DNA of 64,000 bases from Bacillus pseudomycoides (GTDB lineage Bacteria > Bacillota > Bacilli > Bacillales > Bacillaceae_G). Positions 17,043-25,595 of this stretch are shown here, in pieces. The number at the start of each line of letters is the position of its first letter. The first letter of the stretch is position 1. Both the position numbers and the translations under genes were made by a program. The stretch is taken from contig NZ_CP064267.1 in assembly GCF_022811845.1 (NCBI RefSeq), positions 1 to 64,000 on the forward strand, written 5' to 3'. The notes beneath the pieces are model-generated. The model made no database searches, was not told where the DNA came from, and saw only the letters and a list, made by a program, of their open reading frames with translations.

Positions 17043-19277
17043 ATGAAGAAAAAATTTAAAACAATTGGAATTGGAAAAAAAGTAATTCCTACCGCAGCGG
17101 CATTAGGTATTCTTTTTTCAGTAGCTCCTATTGCAGAAAACAAGGCTAGCGCAGGAATAGGTACGGTACTAGATGTAACTATTACTTCATTAGGTATTGT
17201 AAAAGACATTTATGAAGGACTTGGAATATCTCCAAAGGATCCAGGACCGGGTACTCACATTGATGTATATGCAGAAAATATAACTTACAGGGCTCCTAAT
17301 TTTACATCTGGGGAATTTAATATTTCCATGCATCATACAGAAGATGATTCAAATTTTACTAAATCAGTTAAAGTACTCTATCCAAATGGAAAAATTGAAA
17401 TTCATAAATTAAGATCTGGGCAGCAGCTTAAAATTACTGAAGCGGGTACAATTATAGATCTAAACCCTGATGCAAAATCTGTCTCAGAACACGATCTTCT
17501 TTACATTACACAAGCACAATTAGACGAAGGAAAGACCGGAGTTGTGATGAATCAAGGTCAAACAGCATTCGTAGAAAAAACATCTGGTAAAAACCCAAGA
17601 CTTGTTATTCCATTTCATAAGAAAAGATACCCATCATATACTTCTGAATGGTCATTCGCTAGAGGTACAGATGCCCTATTTGCTGAGTTATCAGATGAGG
17701 AAAAGCGAATATCAACATTGACTTCAAAGCCAGTATCCAAAGATGTTCTTGAGAATTATGTTAAGAATGACCCTAAAGCTCTTGCAGATTTTAATAACCG
17801 ATCAAGTAATATTTTAGCAGATACCTCTCAAATCCTAGAGACACCTATTACATCAGTATTTAGCATACTAAATGATGGTAACCCTTATCAAATTATCCCT
17901 GCTCAAAAAGGAACAAATAAAGTAATCGTTAAAAAAGGTTCGAAATATCTTTCTGGAAAAGAAGGAAATGCACTTCAATATTCAGACGTGATTGGTGATG
18001 ATGAAATCCTCGAACTAGTCATGATTGACGAGAAGTCTCATGACAATAAAGTTCAATTCCACTTGGTAAACAAGAATGGTGTACCTTTGGTTGCTGGTCT
18101 TTACTCTCAATTATTCCACAGTCCAGATAGTGGTGATGATGACCTTTCTTTTACTGCAAAAACTAACAATGAAGTTCACAACTGGTTAAGAGAATGGTAT
18201 CCAGGTAAAGTAAATGAGAAGCAGAAATATGAAGGGATAGAATTCGAATATAAGGATGGAGAAAAATTTCCAACGGCTGCAAAAGACTCCTCTGGAAATG
18301 TGATAAAGAACACTTGGGTAGACCAGGGTGCAGATTATTACTATGCAGGTTCTGATGGTGTCTTCTTAAAAGGTTGGAAAGAAATCGATGGTAAAACATA
18401 TTATTTTCATCCAGATAGTAGACGAGTATTATCGACAAGTGGCTCTAATGGTAATCATGAGATTGATGGGAAGTACTACCACTTTGACGATAAGGGTGCC
18501 CTACAACGATCAGCGTGGAGAGATCATAGCTATTCTGATGCTTCTGGAGCGTTCATTAAAGAAGGTCTACGAGAAATCGAAGGTAAAATTTATTATTTCC
18601 AAAATTACCTGGCAAATACAAATGAAATACGTCTAGAAGATCAAAATATCATTCTTCACTTTTCTGACAAAGGCGTACTTGAGAGAGCTTCTGATCTGAA
18701 TGGAAACGCACTAACTACTCCTACAACTGTTATTTTTAACGAGAAACAACTAGCCTTTGAGAAAAACGGTGCTATTAGAAAATTAGGAGTGACTGAAAAG
18801 AGAGCTTTCCCTCAACCGGATGGAAGCGAGAAGGATGCAATCCACTATTATAGCTTAGAAGAAGGAGCTACTTATTCTGGTTGGAAAACAATTGATGGGA
18901 AAAAGTACCATTTCAAAGATGGCGCACACTATACTTTCGATGGACATGAAACCATTGACGGAAAAAGATATTATTTTAATCATGACGGAAAAGCTAAGCT
19001 AACAGGGTTTGATAAAGTTGACGGTAAGATATACCATTATGACGATAAAGGCGTGATGCAAACGGGCTGGCAACAAATCGATGGTAAATGGTATTACTTC
19101 GATGATTCTGGAGCAGCTAAGATAGGATGGTTCCAAGTTGGTGGTGGGTATCATTTCCCTTATTACGGATACTTTACGTATTATGCTACACAGGATGGTT
19201 CAATTTATACAGATACCAAGGTTGAAATTAACGGAAAAACCTATAAATTTGATAGCCATGGACACAAAGGCTATTAA
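17043..19277 (+). CDS. Large secreted protein with C-terminal cell-wall-binding repeats
   Basis: 744 residues. A signal peptide (~1-37, ending NKASAG) is followed by ~400 residues of unrecognised sequence. From ~residue 430 to the end come at least eight repeats of the CW_binding_1/choline-binding type, each with an (I/V)DGK-x-YYF core, for example WKEIDGKTYYF, WQQIDGKWYYF and VEINGKTYKF. Such repeats anchor proteins to cell-wall or host polysaccharides, as in clostridial toxins and glucan-binding proteins. The N-terminal part shows no hydrolase motif I can name, so a toxin or adhesin is inference. AGAGAGGACAAC precedes the ATG and a strong terminator follows. Confidence 0.75.
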   Translation: MKKKFKTIGIGKKVIPTAAALGILFSVAPIAENKASAGIGTVLDVTITSLGIVKDIYEGLGISPKDPGPGTHIDVYAENITYRAPNFTSGEFNISMHHTEDDSNFTKSVKVLYPNGKIEIHKLRSGQQLKITEAGTIIDLNPDAKSVSEHDLLYITQAQLDEGKTGVVMNQGQTAFVEKTSGKNPRLVIPFHKKRYPSYTSEWSFARGTDALFAELSDEEKRISTLTSKPVSKDVLENYVKNDPKALADFNNRSSNILADTSQILETPITSVFSILNDGNPYQIIPAQKGTNKVIVKKGSKYLSGKEGNALQYSDVIGDDEILELVMIDEKSHDNKVQFHLVNKNGVPLVAGLYSQLFHSPDSGDDDLSFTAKTNNEVHNWLREWYPGKVNEKQKYEGIEFEYKDGEKFPTAAKDSSGNVIKNTWVDQGADYYYAGSDGVFLKGWKEIDGKTYYFHPDSRRVLSTSGSNGNHEIDGKYYHFDDKGALQRSAWRDHSYSDASGAFIKEGLREIEGKIYYFQNYLANTNEIRLEDQNIILHFSDKGVLERASDLNGNALTTPTTVIFNEKQLAFEKNGAIRKLGVTEKRAFPQPDGSEKDAIHYYSLEEGATYSGWKTIDGKKYHFKDGAHYTFDGHETIDGKRYYFNHDGKAKLTGFDKVDGKIYHYDDKGVMQTGWQQIDGKWYYFDDSGAAKIGWFQVGGGYHFPYYGYFTYYATQDGSIYTDTKVEINGKTYKFDSHGHKGY

Positions 19278-19330
19278 TGATACAAAAAAGTCTATTTTTT
19301 ATAAATATGAATCGCTAAATGAGATCCCCA

Positions 19331-19366
19331 AATCCTCCAGATGCTTTCAGCATCTGGAGGATTTTT
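19331..19366 (+). terminator. Terminator of the repeat-protein gene
   Basis: AATCCTCCAGATGC-tttca-GCATCTGGAGGATT followed by TTTT is a textbook intrinsic terminator. Confidence 0.9.
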
Positions 19367-19534
19367 ATTAACTTGATGGTGATGGGGTCCCGCCAACAAA
19401 ACGCGAATTTCGTACGATAAGGAATTTTTAAGGAAAAAAACTTGGTTTCACCGTACGTTAAGAAGGTTCCATAAACGATATTTTGCATTTGATATGGAAC
19501 TTTGTTTTTGGTAATGAGTTTTGGTACTAATTTT
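19367..19534. repeat. ~165-bp repeat with recombination-site-like arms
   Basis: It starts with a dispersed palindrome arm (TTAACTTGATGGTGATGGGG), then ACGCGAATTTCGTACGATAAGG, CCGTACGTTAAGAAGG and TTGTTTTTGGTAATGAGTTT. The same series is found at 23452-23610, and its first part is inverted at 24340-24399. The paired CGTACG(A/C/T)TAA 10-mers look like arms of a recombinase site. Confidence 0.5.
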
Positions 19535-19869
19535 GGTTCTGGTGCAAAAACCATTTGATAGAGATATAGAACCTACATGGCCTATTCAATGACAGATTAT
19601 GATGCAATTCCAAACAACTTATGTATGAATCCAACTTCATTTTGAGCAGACTTCACCTGTAGGTTAAGTTCTCCTTTTTTCATCATATGCATGGCTTCAA
19701 CGCCGCTCAATATAGAAGTGGCTGTTTCATACGACTTGAATCCTAACATAGAACGTACACGTTTCTTAATGAAACGGTGATCCTGTTCCACTATATTATT
19801 GAGATATTTAACTTGCCTTATTTGTATGCCTTCAGGCCCACGGCAATGATTCTTTCTTTTTCGGGCCAC
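19535..19869 (-). pseudogene. Remnant of an IS240-like (IS6 family) element
   Basis: It begins with the terminal repeat GGTTCTGGTGCAAAAAC at 19535 and encodes the last ~77 transposase residues (GIQIRQVKYLNNIVEQDHRF onward to GFIHKLFGIAS), nearly identical to the copy at 36225-36454. The first two thirds of the transposase and the other end are missing. It cannot transpose by itself. Confidence 0.8.
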
Positions 19870-20123
19870 ACATTAAAAATTATAGATTTTTAGGGTAAAA
19901 CTTTAATTTATGAGATTGTAGCACTACAAACTTTAAAGAAAACCTGTAAAAATTAGTTCCGTAAACTTATTTTCATGATGATTTATCCGTGTTCCGTAAA
20001 CAAATGTTGTCAAAATCAATATAAAAAGTTAACGGAATTCCAGTTCTGTTAACTTAAACTTGCGAATGGCCCCTAAAAGTAGTAATCGTTGCCGTGCCCC
20101 TTATAGGGAATTCATTATACTTA
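19870..20123. other. Spacer with TTCCGTAAAC repeats
   Basis: TTCCGTAAAC occurs twice (~19953 and ~19992) and GTTAACGGAATTCC-type sequence near 20030. No gene is supported. These short repeats resemble those near 23640 and could be relics of recombination sites. Confidence 0.35.
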
Positions 20124-20546
20124 TTAAAACAACAACATGACACAGACAAAGCCAAAGAATAAACATAATGGACTATAGAACCAAGTGTCGTATCTAGCAA
20201 ACTGAGAATGTTTAATTTTTTTAAAAAATCCAACAAACTTAAAATCACCAATTGCCCTAATAATGAAAACTAAAGCACAGACAATACTTCCAATTTTAGA
20301 TAAATTATTTGCTTGAAACCCCTGCAAATAACCTCCTTGAACAACAATAATGACACTAGCCAGTAGAATAAGAATGGCTACGAATAATGTTCCCCATATT
20401 CTCGGAGTAAAAGCAGGCTTATGTTCTCCCTCTTTTACTGGGAGAACAGCGGCAGAACCCCATCGACCTCCAAAAGCCCAATAAATATGCAAAAAACTGA
20501 TAAACCACAGAAGCCCTACAGCTACTAATATTAATAGTAATTTCAT
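20124..20546 (-). CDS. DUF3995 membrane protein
   Basis: 140 residues with four transmembrane helices and the family-typical start (FLHIYWAFGGRWGSAAVLPV) plus FTPRIWGTLFVA. DUF3995 proteins are small uncharacterised membrane proteins, often beside TetR or GNAT genes. Here a TetR regulator lies upstream and a palindrome matching the one in front of the TetR gene sits 33 bp upstream of its start, so the TetR protein most likely represses it. Confidence 0.8.
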   Translation of the reverse strand: MKLLLILVAVGLLWFISFLHIYWAFGGRWGSAAVLPVKEGEHKPAFTPRIWGTLFVAILILLASVIIVVQGGYLQGFQANNLSKIGSIVCALVFIIRAIGDFKFVGFFKKIKHSQFARYDTWFYSPLCLFFGFVCVMLLF

Positions 20547-20578
20547 TTATTCGCCCCCAATGTCGTAACTTCAAATAA

Positions 20579-20598
20579 AACATACACTACCGTATGTT
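20579..20598. promoter_or_regulatory. Putative TetR operator upstream of DUF3995 gene
   Basis: AACATACACTACCGTATGTT is an imperfect palindrome whose core (ACATAC-N-CTACCGTA) recurs in inverse orientation at 21313-21328 upstream of the TetR gene. The shared unusual sequence supports a common regulator. Confidence 0.6.
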
Positions 20599-20639
20599 AT
20601 AGTAAAAATTTTGTCCCTTCAGGTTTTATAACCATATTA

Positions 20640-20797
20640 GGGACATTTATTATCGAATAATCAATTATGCCTCGGCATAATTGCGTCCGGAATCGGCTTT
20701 GTGCTTGCACCAAGAACTCCTTTCCGATTCCGTGACATCCGCCGGAGGCTTTAACTTCTTTCAGCGGATGTTTGGACACCCGCTGAAAGAAGTTAAA
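20640..20797. repeat. GC-rich multi-hairpin element
   Basis: A compositional island with three nested stems: CAATTATGCC/GGCATAATTG, GGAATCGG/CCGATTCC, and a long pair CTTTAACTTCTTTCAGCGG (from ~20749) with CCGCTGAAAGAAGTTAAAAG (to 20797). The last arm forms the end of the TetR coding sequence, so the element seems to have landed at the 3' end of that gene and supplied a new stop. It looks like a structured repeat or REP-type element; the family is not named with certainty. Confidence 0.55.
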
Positions 20798-21294
20798 AGC
20801 TCAACCATTTTATCAATATCAAAATTAGGATTTGCTTCAAACCTTGTCATCCATCCTACATACGTTAAATAGGCAAGTCTCGCTCGATCAATTGATTCAG
20901 TTTCGTCTATGCCCATTTTTTGATACAATTTTGCAACACAAGAAATTCTCTGTTCTTCCATATCTACTAAACGCGCTGCCACAACAGGATCATATTTAGC
21001 CCAAGTATAAATACCATTCTCAATTTTTTTATCTCGATTAAAACTAATCTGTAATAGCTTTTCTAAAGAGGCATCCTGTTGCTCCATACTTTGAACAATC
21101 AGCTTTGTTGCATGTACTTCCCAAAAGTCGAGCATAGAATCTAAAAGCTCTTGATGGTCACGAAAATAGTGATAGAAGCTTCCTTTGCTTATTTTTAGCA
21201 ATCGAGCAAGTGCTTCAATGCGAACTTTATGTATCCCTTCATCAGCTAATTGTTGTAATCCTGCTTTTATCCAATCTTCCCTCGTTAATTGCAT
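20761..21294 (-). CDS. TetR/AcrR family regulator
   Basis: 177 residues. The N-terminal HTH is classic (LADEGIHKVRIEALARLLKI, then SKGSFYHYFRDHQELLD), followed by a helical ligand-binding domain. The last residues (SGCPNIR) lie in the palindromic element at 20749-20797, so the natural C-terminus may have been altered slightly. A palindrome with the core TACGGTAGCGTATGTT sits upstream and a matching one precedes the DUF3995 gene, so it probably represses both. The ligand is unknown. Confidence 0.88.
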   Translation of the reverse strand: MQLTREDWIKAGLQQLADEGIHKVRIEALARLLKISKGSFYHYFRDHQELLDSMLDFWEVHATKLIVQSMEQQDASLEKLLQISFNRDKKIENGIYTWAKYDPVVAARLVDMEEQRISCVAKLYQKMGIDETESIDRARLAYLTYVGWMTRFEANPNFDIDKMVELLTSFSGCPNIR

Positions 21295-21310
21295 ATCATC
21301 TCTCCAGTAA

Positions 21311-21330
21311 AATACGGTAGCGTATGTTTT
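21311..21330. promoter_or_regulatory. Putative TetR operator (autoregulation)
   Basis: AATACGGTAGCGTATGTTTT, 17 bp before the TetR start, mirrors the site at 20579-20598. Confidence 0.6.
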
Positions 21331-21365
21331 ACGTTAGATTACTACTATTCTCATTTTTTGTCAAT

Positions 21366-21420
21366 TAGGGGTTCAGCCGCATCGCCATCAACTTAAAATT
21401 TTACAATACCCCAGAATGAA
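21366..21420. repeat. Arm of dispersed palindromic element
   Basis: GCATCGCCATCAACTTAA plus ACCCCAGAATGAAATTTTT match the left half of the element at 2484; the right half is not evident. Confidence 0.45.
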
Positions 21421-21519
21421 ATTTTTTTGTCTTTTATAGCAACGAAGCTGTTTAATGAAAGTAAAGATCTTTAATTTGAAATAAAGTTCTTTTTTATATT
21501 ATAAAGTTATATAAAAATG

Positions 21520-21558
21520 AAAGTCGATATTCTCAAATACGAGGGTATCGACTTTTTC
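21520..21558 (+). terminator. Hairpin with T run
   Basis: AAAGTCGATA-ttctcaaatacgaggg-TATCGACTTTTT lies in the spacer before the GNAT pseudogene. The gene it once served is absent. Confidence 0.55.
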
Positions 21559-21624
21559 CATATAAAGGTATAATGTTTGGGGTAGAGTTATTCAACAAAC
21601 GGGGAGAATTAATGGGAGGACATT

Positions 21625-22093
21625 ATGGAATTATTTGAATATGAAGAACGATTTAAAAAACAAGTAGAAAGCTATGAATTATCTGAGGAACAGTTACAAT
21701 TTACAGGTACACCAAAGAAATGTGTAGAATTATCAAAAGCCGATACTGACAGACATTCTATATTATTTCTTGCAAATAATGAGCTTGTAACATTTTTCGT
21801 GCTTCATGAAAATGCAGGTGTAAATCCTTACTCTAAAAATCCAAAAGCTATTGTTATTACGAGCGTTTTCAACGGATTATTATTATCAAGGAAAGGGGCA
21901 TGCCAAACAATCATTATTGTTACTACCTGACTTTGTACGCAAAGAATATCCACATATTAGTGAAATTGTATTAGCGGTAAATGTGAAAAACATTACTGCA
22001 CAGTTATTATATAAAAAATGTGGCTTTATTGATGAAGGTGTACGAAAAATAGGGAAAAAAGGCGAACTTATTATTATGAGCTATTATTTATAA
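21625..22093 (+). pseudogene. GNAT acetyltransferase with a frameshift
   Basis: The first frame (21625 to ~21855) gives the N-terminal half (MELFEYEERFKKQVESYELS ... NPKAIVI). A second frame from ~21853 gives LRAFSTDYYYQGKGHAKQSL with the acetyl-CoA-binding Q/RxxGxG/A motif, then VNVKNITAQLLYKKCGFIDE, the GNAT C-terminal signature. One extra base near 21855 separates them. A good ribosome site (GGGAGGACATT) precedes the ATG. Function would be N- or O-acetylation of a small molecule or protein; as read it is disrupted. Confidence 0.8.
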
Positions 22094-22215
22094 GAGAGAT
22101 ATTGTGAAAGATTCGACAACCGAATTAAACAGTGTAGTTTAGTGTTTTCTAAATAAACTACACTCATTATAAAATATTTATAGACTAAAAAGGTGCTTTC
22201 TGTGTAAGCGTAAAG

Positions 22216-22260
22216 TAACTCCAACATATACAATAAAATTTAATGTTGGAGTTATTTTTT
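22216..22260 (+). terminator. Terminator after the GNAT pseudogene
   Basis: TAACTCCAACAT and ATGTTGGAGTTA form a 12-bp stem followed by TTTTTT. Confidence 0.8.
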
Positions 22261-22301
22261 GTTTACTTCATAATAGTCGGAACGGTATACGCTGTTCGAA
22301 C

Positions 22302-22508
22302 GTGGCAAAACACGAAAGGAAAAAGCAGTATCATTCTTGGTTCTGTGAGAACGCAATTGACCAAATGAAGTATGAGATTGCACAAGAATTTGGCGTACAG
22401 CTCGGTCCAGATACAACATCTCGTGCAAACGGTTCTGTTGGTGGTGAAATTACAAAACGTTTAGTAGCCATGGTTGAGCAACAGCTTAGCGGTGAATTCA
22501 CTCATTAA
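22302..22508 (+). pseudogene. Alpha/beta-type small acid-soluble spore protein with rewritten N-terminus
   Basis: The C-terminal ~50 residues are unmistakably SASP (AIDQMKYEIAQEFGVQLGPD, then ANGSVGGEITKRLVAMVEQQ), a DNA-coating protein of dormant spores. The N-terminal 18 residues (MAKHERKKQYHSWFC) are not SASP-like, whereas the adjacent frame reads KTRKEKAV, which is. A frame change within the first 60 bases is thus likely. It would start with GTG and has no visible ribosome site. Probably a decayed copy. Confidence 0.7.
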
Positions 22509-22641
22509 TTTCAACTGAAGACATAAAAGGTTACAGTACGTCTTAGTAATCATTGATACAGGCTATATATGTTCCTTATGTAACTAACGCATGGGTTAGT
22601 TATATAACAAATTACTATTGGTCTAAATAAAGTTAAGTTAT

Positions 22642-23331
22642 TTAAGAATGTAATAAAGTTAAAAAATCTTTAATCTGTTTAATTTTCAATGTAGTAGAAG
22701 GTCTTATATACAGGTGATATATATAGTTGTCTTGTTCCCAATGTATCATCCAACCACTATAAGAAGTATTTTGTCTACATAAAAAGAGTTCATTAACTTG
22801 CTTGCCTAAAAAATCACAACTTAATTTTTTTATATTCCAACTCTGTCTTTTTCCAATCCTATTTCCAGTACGTGGAGGTAATGGGTCTGACAAATTTTTA
22901 GGAGCAATCCAAAGCCATACTCCATCCGTATAATTTAATTGAGATCTATATAAAAGATGCATTTCTTTACCAGAATGATGATCTCGATATCCAATGGAAT
23001 CTAAAAAATAATTATCAAATCTTTATGGGGGCGATATAGGTAGTTCAATCATTAACTCTTTTAGAAAAGTCATATCATTTTCAAACCAATCAACTCGTGT
23101 AACTTCATCCTCATTATCCCATTTGGGTTTTTTAAAACGCGAAGTAAAGCTACTAGTAGAAAAAGATTGTTTTCCCAAACTTTCTATAAAAGATTCATTA
23201 ACTGGCTCTAACGTTTTTAAAATTAACAAAATGTCTTCTTCTGTATAAACACCTTTTAAAACAGATAATTCAATATTCGTAAACCACTTTGCATAGCATG
23301 CTGCTTGGTTTCCTTTATAAGGGGTCACCAT
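22642..23331 (-). pseudogene. Unknown protein interrupted by an in-frame stop
   Basis: Two blocks lie in the same minus-strand frame: 23331-23023 (YAKWFTNIELSVLKGVYTEE ... ELPISPP) and, after TAA at 23025-23023, RFDNYFLDSIGYRDHHSGKE ... LLYRSQLNYTDGVWLWIAP to 22642. The second block has no credible start, so both are parts of one ~229-residue protein with a nonsense codon. The beginning overlaps a dispersed repeat, so the true N-terminus may be lost. I do not recognise the family. Confidence 0.5.
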
Positions 23332-23470
23332 ACATGCCCATCAACTTAAGAAAACAGAGCAATCCCAAAAAGAAAAAGTAAGATGAATCCTTATAACTAA
23401 CTGTAGAAAAACAAAATTTTTATGTAGGCCTTTTTAAAGATAGTAACTTGATGGGGATGGGGTCTCGCCA
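23318..23470. repeat. Full-length dispersed palindromic element
   Basis: The left arm CATGCCCATCAACTTAAG (23335-23352) and the right arm TAACTTGATGGGGATGGGG face each other across ~100 bp with the inner CCCAAAAAGAAAAAG / CAAAATTTTTATG pairing. The left arm overlaps the start of the preceding pseudogene. Confidence 0.6.
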
Positions 23471-23610
23471 ACTAAACGCGAATTTCGTACGCTAAGGAAT
23501 TTCTAAGTTGAAAAACTGGTTTTTACCGTACGTTAACAAAATTCAATAAACGACATTTAATGTTTGTTATGGGACTTTGTTTTTGGTAATGAGTTTTAGA
23601 ACTGGTTTTT
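23452..23610. repeat. Second copy of the recombination-site-like repeat
   Basis: It matches 19367-19534 over ~155 bp in the same orientation: ACGCGAATTTCGTACGCTAAGG, CCGTACGTTAACAAAATTC, TTTGTTTTTGGTAATGAGTTTT. With the inverted copy at 24340-24399 it brackets the RidA gene. Confidence 0.5.
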
Positions 23611-23819
23611 GACCGTATTTCTTTCAGTTCTGTTAGAACTAAATAGAGTTCCTTAAACGGTCGTTTTCGGTACTTTTAGAGAAAACAAATTGGATAAATA
23701 TGTTACAAAAAAAAATATGAAGAAATATAATTTAACTAACAAGGCGGGTTAACACCACACCCAGAAAACTGATATAATAATTAGATTATTATAAAATTTC
23801 AGTAAAGTAATGATTCTAG

Positions 23820-24212
23820 TTGAAGAAATCCCGAAATCCAGAAACAGTACATAAACCAGTAGCACCATATGTACATCAAATAGAAGTAACAGGTCCCAAT
23901 AAATGGCTCACATTATCAGGTCAATTAGGACTGGAAATAGATGGAATGGTTCCAGATGATCCATTGGAGCAGTTACAATTAGCTCTAGATAATATTAGAA
24001 GAAATCTTGAGGCTGCTAATATGAACGTAGAAGATTTAACGAAGATGGTATTTTATTTAGTAGGTGATTTTAATGCAGATAAGAGAAGGGAAATTATAGG
24101 AGATTTTCTAGGTGAACATCTTCCTTGTACTACTATGATTTATGTGGTGGCATTAGCAGCTCCTGTATTTAAAGTAGAGGTAGACGCTTGGGCATGTAAG
24201 GAAATTATTTAA
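23820..24212 (+). CDS. RidA/YjgF family protein
   Basis: 130 residues covering the whole RidA fold: WLTLSGQLGLEIDG, DPLEQLQLALDNIRRNLEAA, LVGDF, PCTTMIYVVALAAPVFKVEV with a family-typical C-terminus. RidA enzymes hydrolyse reactive enamines/imines made by PLP enzymes, using an Arg that in this copy is not at its usual place (the late block reads PCTTMIYV), so a non-canonical substrate is possible. The start codon is TTG with a weak ribosome site. The gene is flanked by inverted ~55-bp repeats and its own terminator, suggesting a transferred cassette. Confidence 0.8.
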   Translation: MKKSRNPETVHKPVAPYVHQIEVTGPNKWLTLSGQLGLEIDGMVPDDPLEQLQLALDNIRRNLEAANMNVEDLTKMVFYLVGDFNADKRREIIGDFLGEHLPCTTMIYVVALAAPVFKVEVDAWACKEII

Positions 24213-24290
24213 TTTCTTTTGATAAACAATAATTAACTATATGATGAATCTTAATGTATTATCGGGAGCTTTAATCGAATAAATTAATCT

Positions 24291-24331
24291 AAAAAAGTCG
24301 AATCCTTAGTGTACGGGAATTCGACTTTTTT
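24291..24331 (+). terminator. Terminator after the RidA gene
   Basis: AAAAAAGTCGAAT / ATTCGACTTTTTT forms a 13-bp stem with a T run, about 80 bp after the stop. Confidence 0.85.
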
Positions 24332-24339
24332 AAATGAAA

Positions 24340-24399
24340 ATTTGCTTAGCGTACAAAATTCGCGTTTTGTTGGCGAGACCCCATTGCTATCAACTTAAG
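24340..24399. repeat. Inverted copy of the recombination-site-like repeat
   Basis: The reverse complement of this stretch (CTTAAGTTGATAGCAATGGG, GTCTCGCCAACAAAACGCG, AATTTTGTACGCTAAGC) aligns with 23447-23500 over ~55 bp, so the RidA gene sits between inverted repeats. Confidence 0.55.
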
Positions 24400-24482
24400 C
24401 TTTTAAAGCACCCCCATAACAATAATAAAGATTATTTTTGGGTTTCAATGAGCATCTGTTTCTTAAGTTGCTTATTCAAAAT

Positions 24483-25559
24483 CTAGTTATCTCTATCCCC
24501 AATAAAATGATTTAGTAAATTTACAGTAGAATAAATATCTTTGATATCAACCATTTCAAAAGGTGTATGTGTATAACGAGTTGGAATACCAATAAGTGCT
24601 GAAGGAATACCACTATCAAAAAAAGCGATTCCGTCAGAGCCATAATTACTATAAATACCAATTTGATAAGGGATATTATATTTTTTAGATGTATCCTCTA
24701 AACCCCATGTTATTTTAGGATCATAATGAATAGCACCATCCTTATAAACTAGCGTCGGCCCACCACCTAATCTAGTAGGATAATCTTGTTCATTTACAGT
24801 TGGTATGTCTCCTACTAAACCAATATCTAAAGAAATTGCGAGATCGAAGTCCATTCTTGAACCTAGAGCATAAGCGCCATGAGCTTTATTCTCTTCTTGC
24901 ACTGTAGCTCCATACCATACTTCATAATTTAAATTGGAGACGTCCATTTTCTCTAAAAGGAGATCCATAACCAAAAGCCCAATCCGATCGTCAAACGCTT
25001 TTCCCATAAGCTTATTTCCAACCTGAGTTAATTCCCTTTTCCATACTACACTAGAGCCAATATGAACTCCTAATTTTTCTACTTCTTCTTTACTATTAAC
25101 CCCCATATCTATAAATAGGCTATTAAAATTTAAATTTCCAGCCATTTGCTGCTCGGTAAGGACATGACCAGTAGATGTAGCAAAAATTCCTGTTGCTATA
25201 TTCCCTGTTCTACTTATCACTTGAGCTAGTTGCCCTATCATATGTAAATGATTAGGACCAGATCTATGTGCTTCTTGCACTGGATCAATCAATAAAAAGC
25301 CATCAGGGGTAATATACCTTACTATAAATCCAATCTCATCCATATGTGCTTGGATTAATAATTTAGGACCCTTCCCACCAATTTTACAAATTAAATTTCC
25401 AACTTTATCTTCAAAACATTCCTCTGATTTATTTATCCAACGTTTCTTTAACCAATTACTGATTATATATTCATGACCAACAGGACCAGGTAAGCTTACT
25501 AATTCTCCTAATGTTTTAGAAATGCTTTTCTCAATTACATGTTCTTCTACATTTAGCAT
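24483..25559 (-). CDS. M42 family aminopeptidase
   Basis: 358 residues with the M42 metal-binding set: QAHMDEIGF, KAFDDRIGLL, TVQEENKAHGA (catalytic and metal Glu pair), SLDIG and RYTHTPFEMV. These dinuclear-metal cytosolic aminopeptidases form tetrahedral assemblies and trim peptides from the N-terminus. It is the last gene of the RiPP operon, 36 bp after the oxygenase gene. A role in leader trimming, immunity, or recycling of modified peptides is likely by context. The upstream ribosome site is AGGGGGATATAAT. Confidence 0.88.
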   Translation of the reverse strand: MLNVEEHVIEKSISKTLGELVSLPGPVGHEYIISNWLKKRWINKSEECFEDKVGNLICKIGGKGPKLLIQAHMDEIGFIVRYITPDGFLLIDPVQEAHRSGPNHLHMIGQLAQVISRTGNIATGIFATSTGHVLTEQQMAGNLNFNSLFIDMGVNSKEEVEKLGVHIGSSVVWKRELTQVGNKLMGKAFDDRIGLLVMDLLLEKMDVSNLNYEVWYGATVQEENKAHGAYALGSRMDFDLAISLDIGLVGDIPTVNEQDYPTRLGGGPTLVYKDGAIHYDPKITWGLEDTSKKYNIPYQIGIYSNYGSDGIAFFDSGIPSALIGIPTRYTHTPFEMVDIKDIYSTVNLLNHFIGDRDN

Positions 25560-25595
25560 TATTATATCCCCCTATTTTTACTGATTTATTTAAAA

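Noticed and set aside
24483..25559. M42 gene considered as a cellulase/endoglucanase
   Set aside because: M42 proteins are sometimes named that way by old annotation, but the metal-ligand set and peptide-operon context indicate an aminopeptidase.
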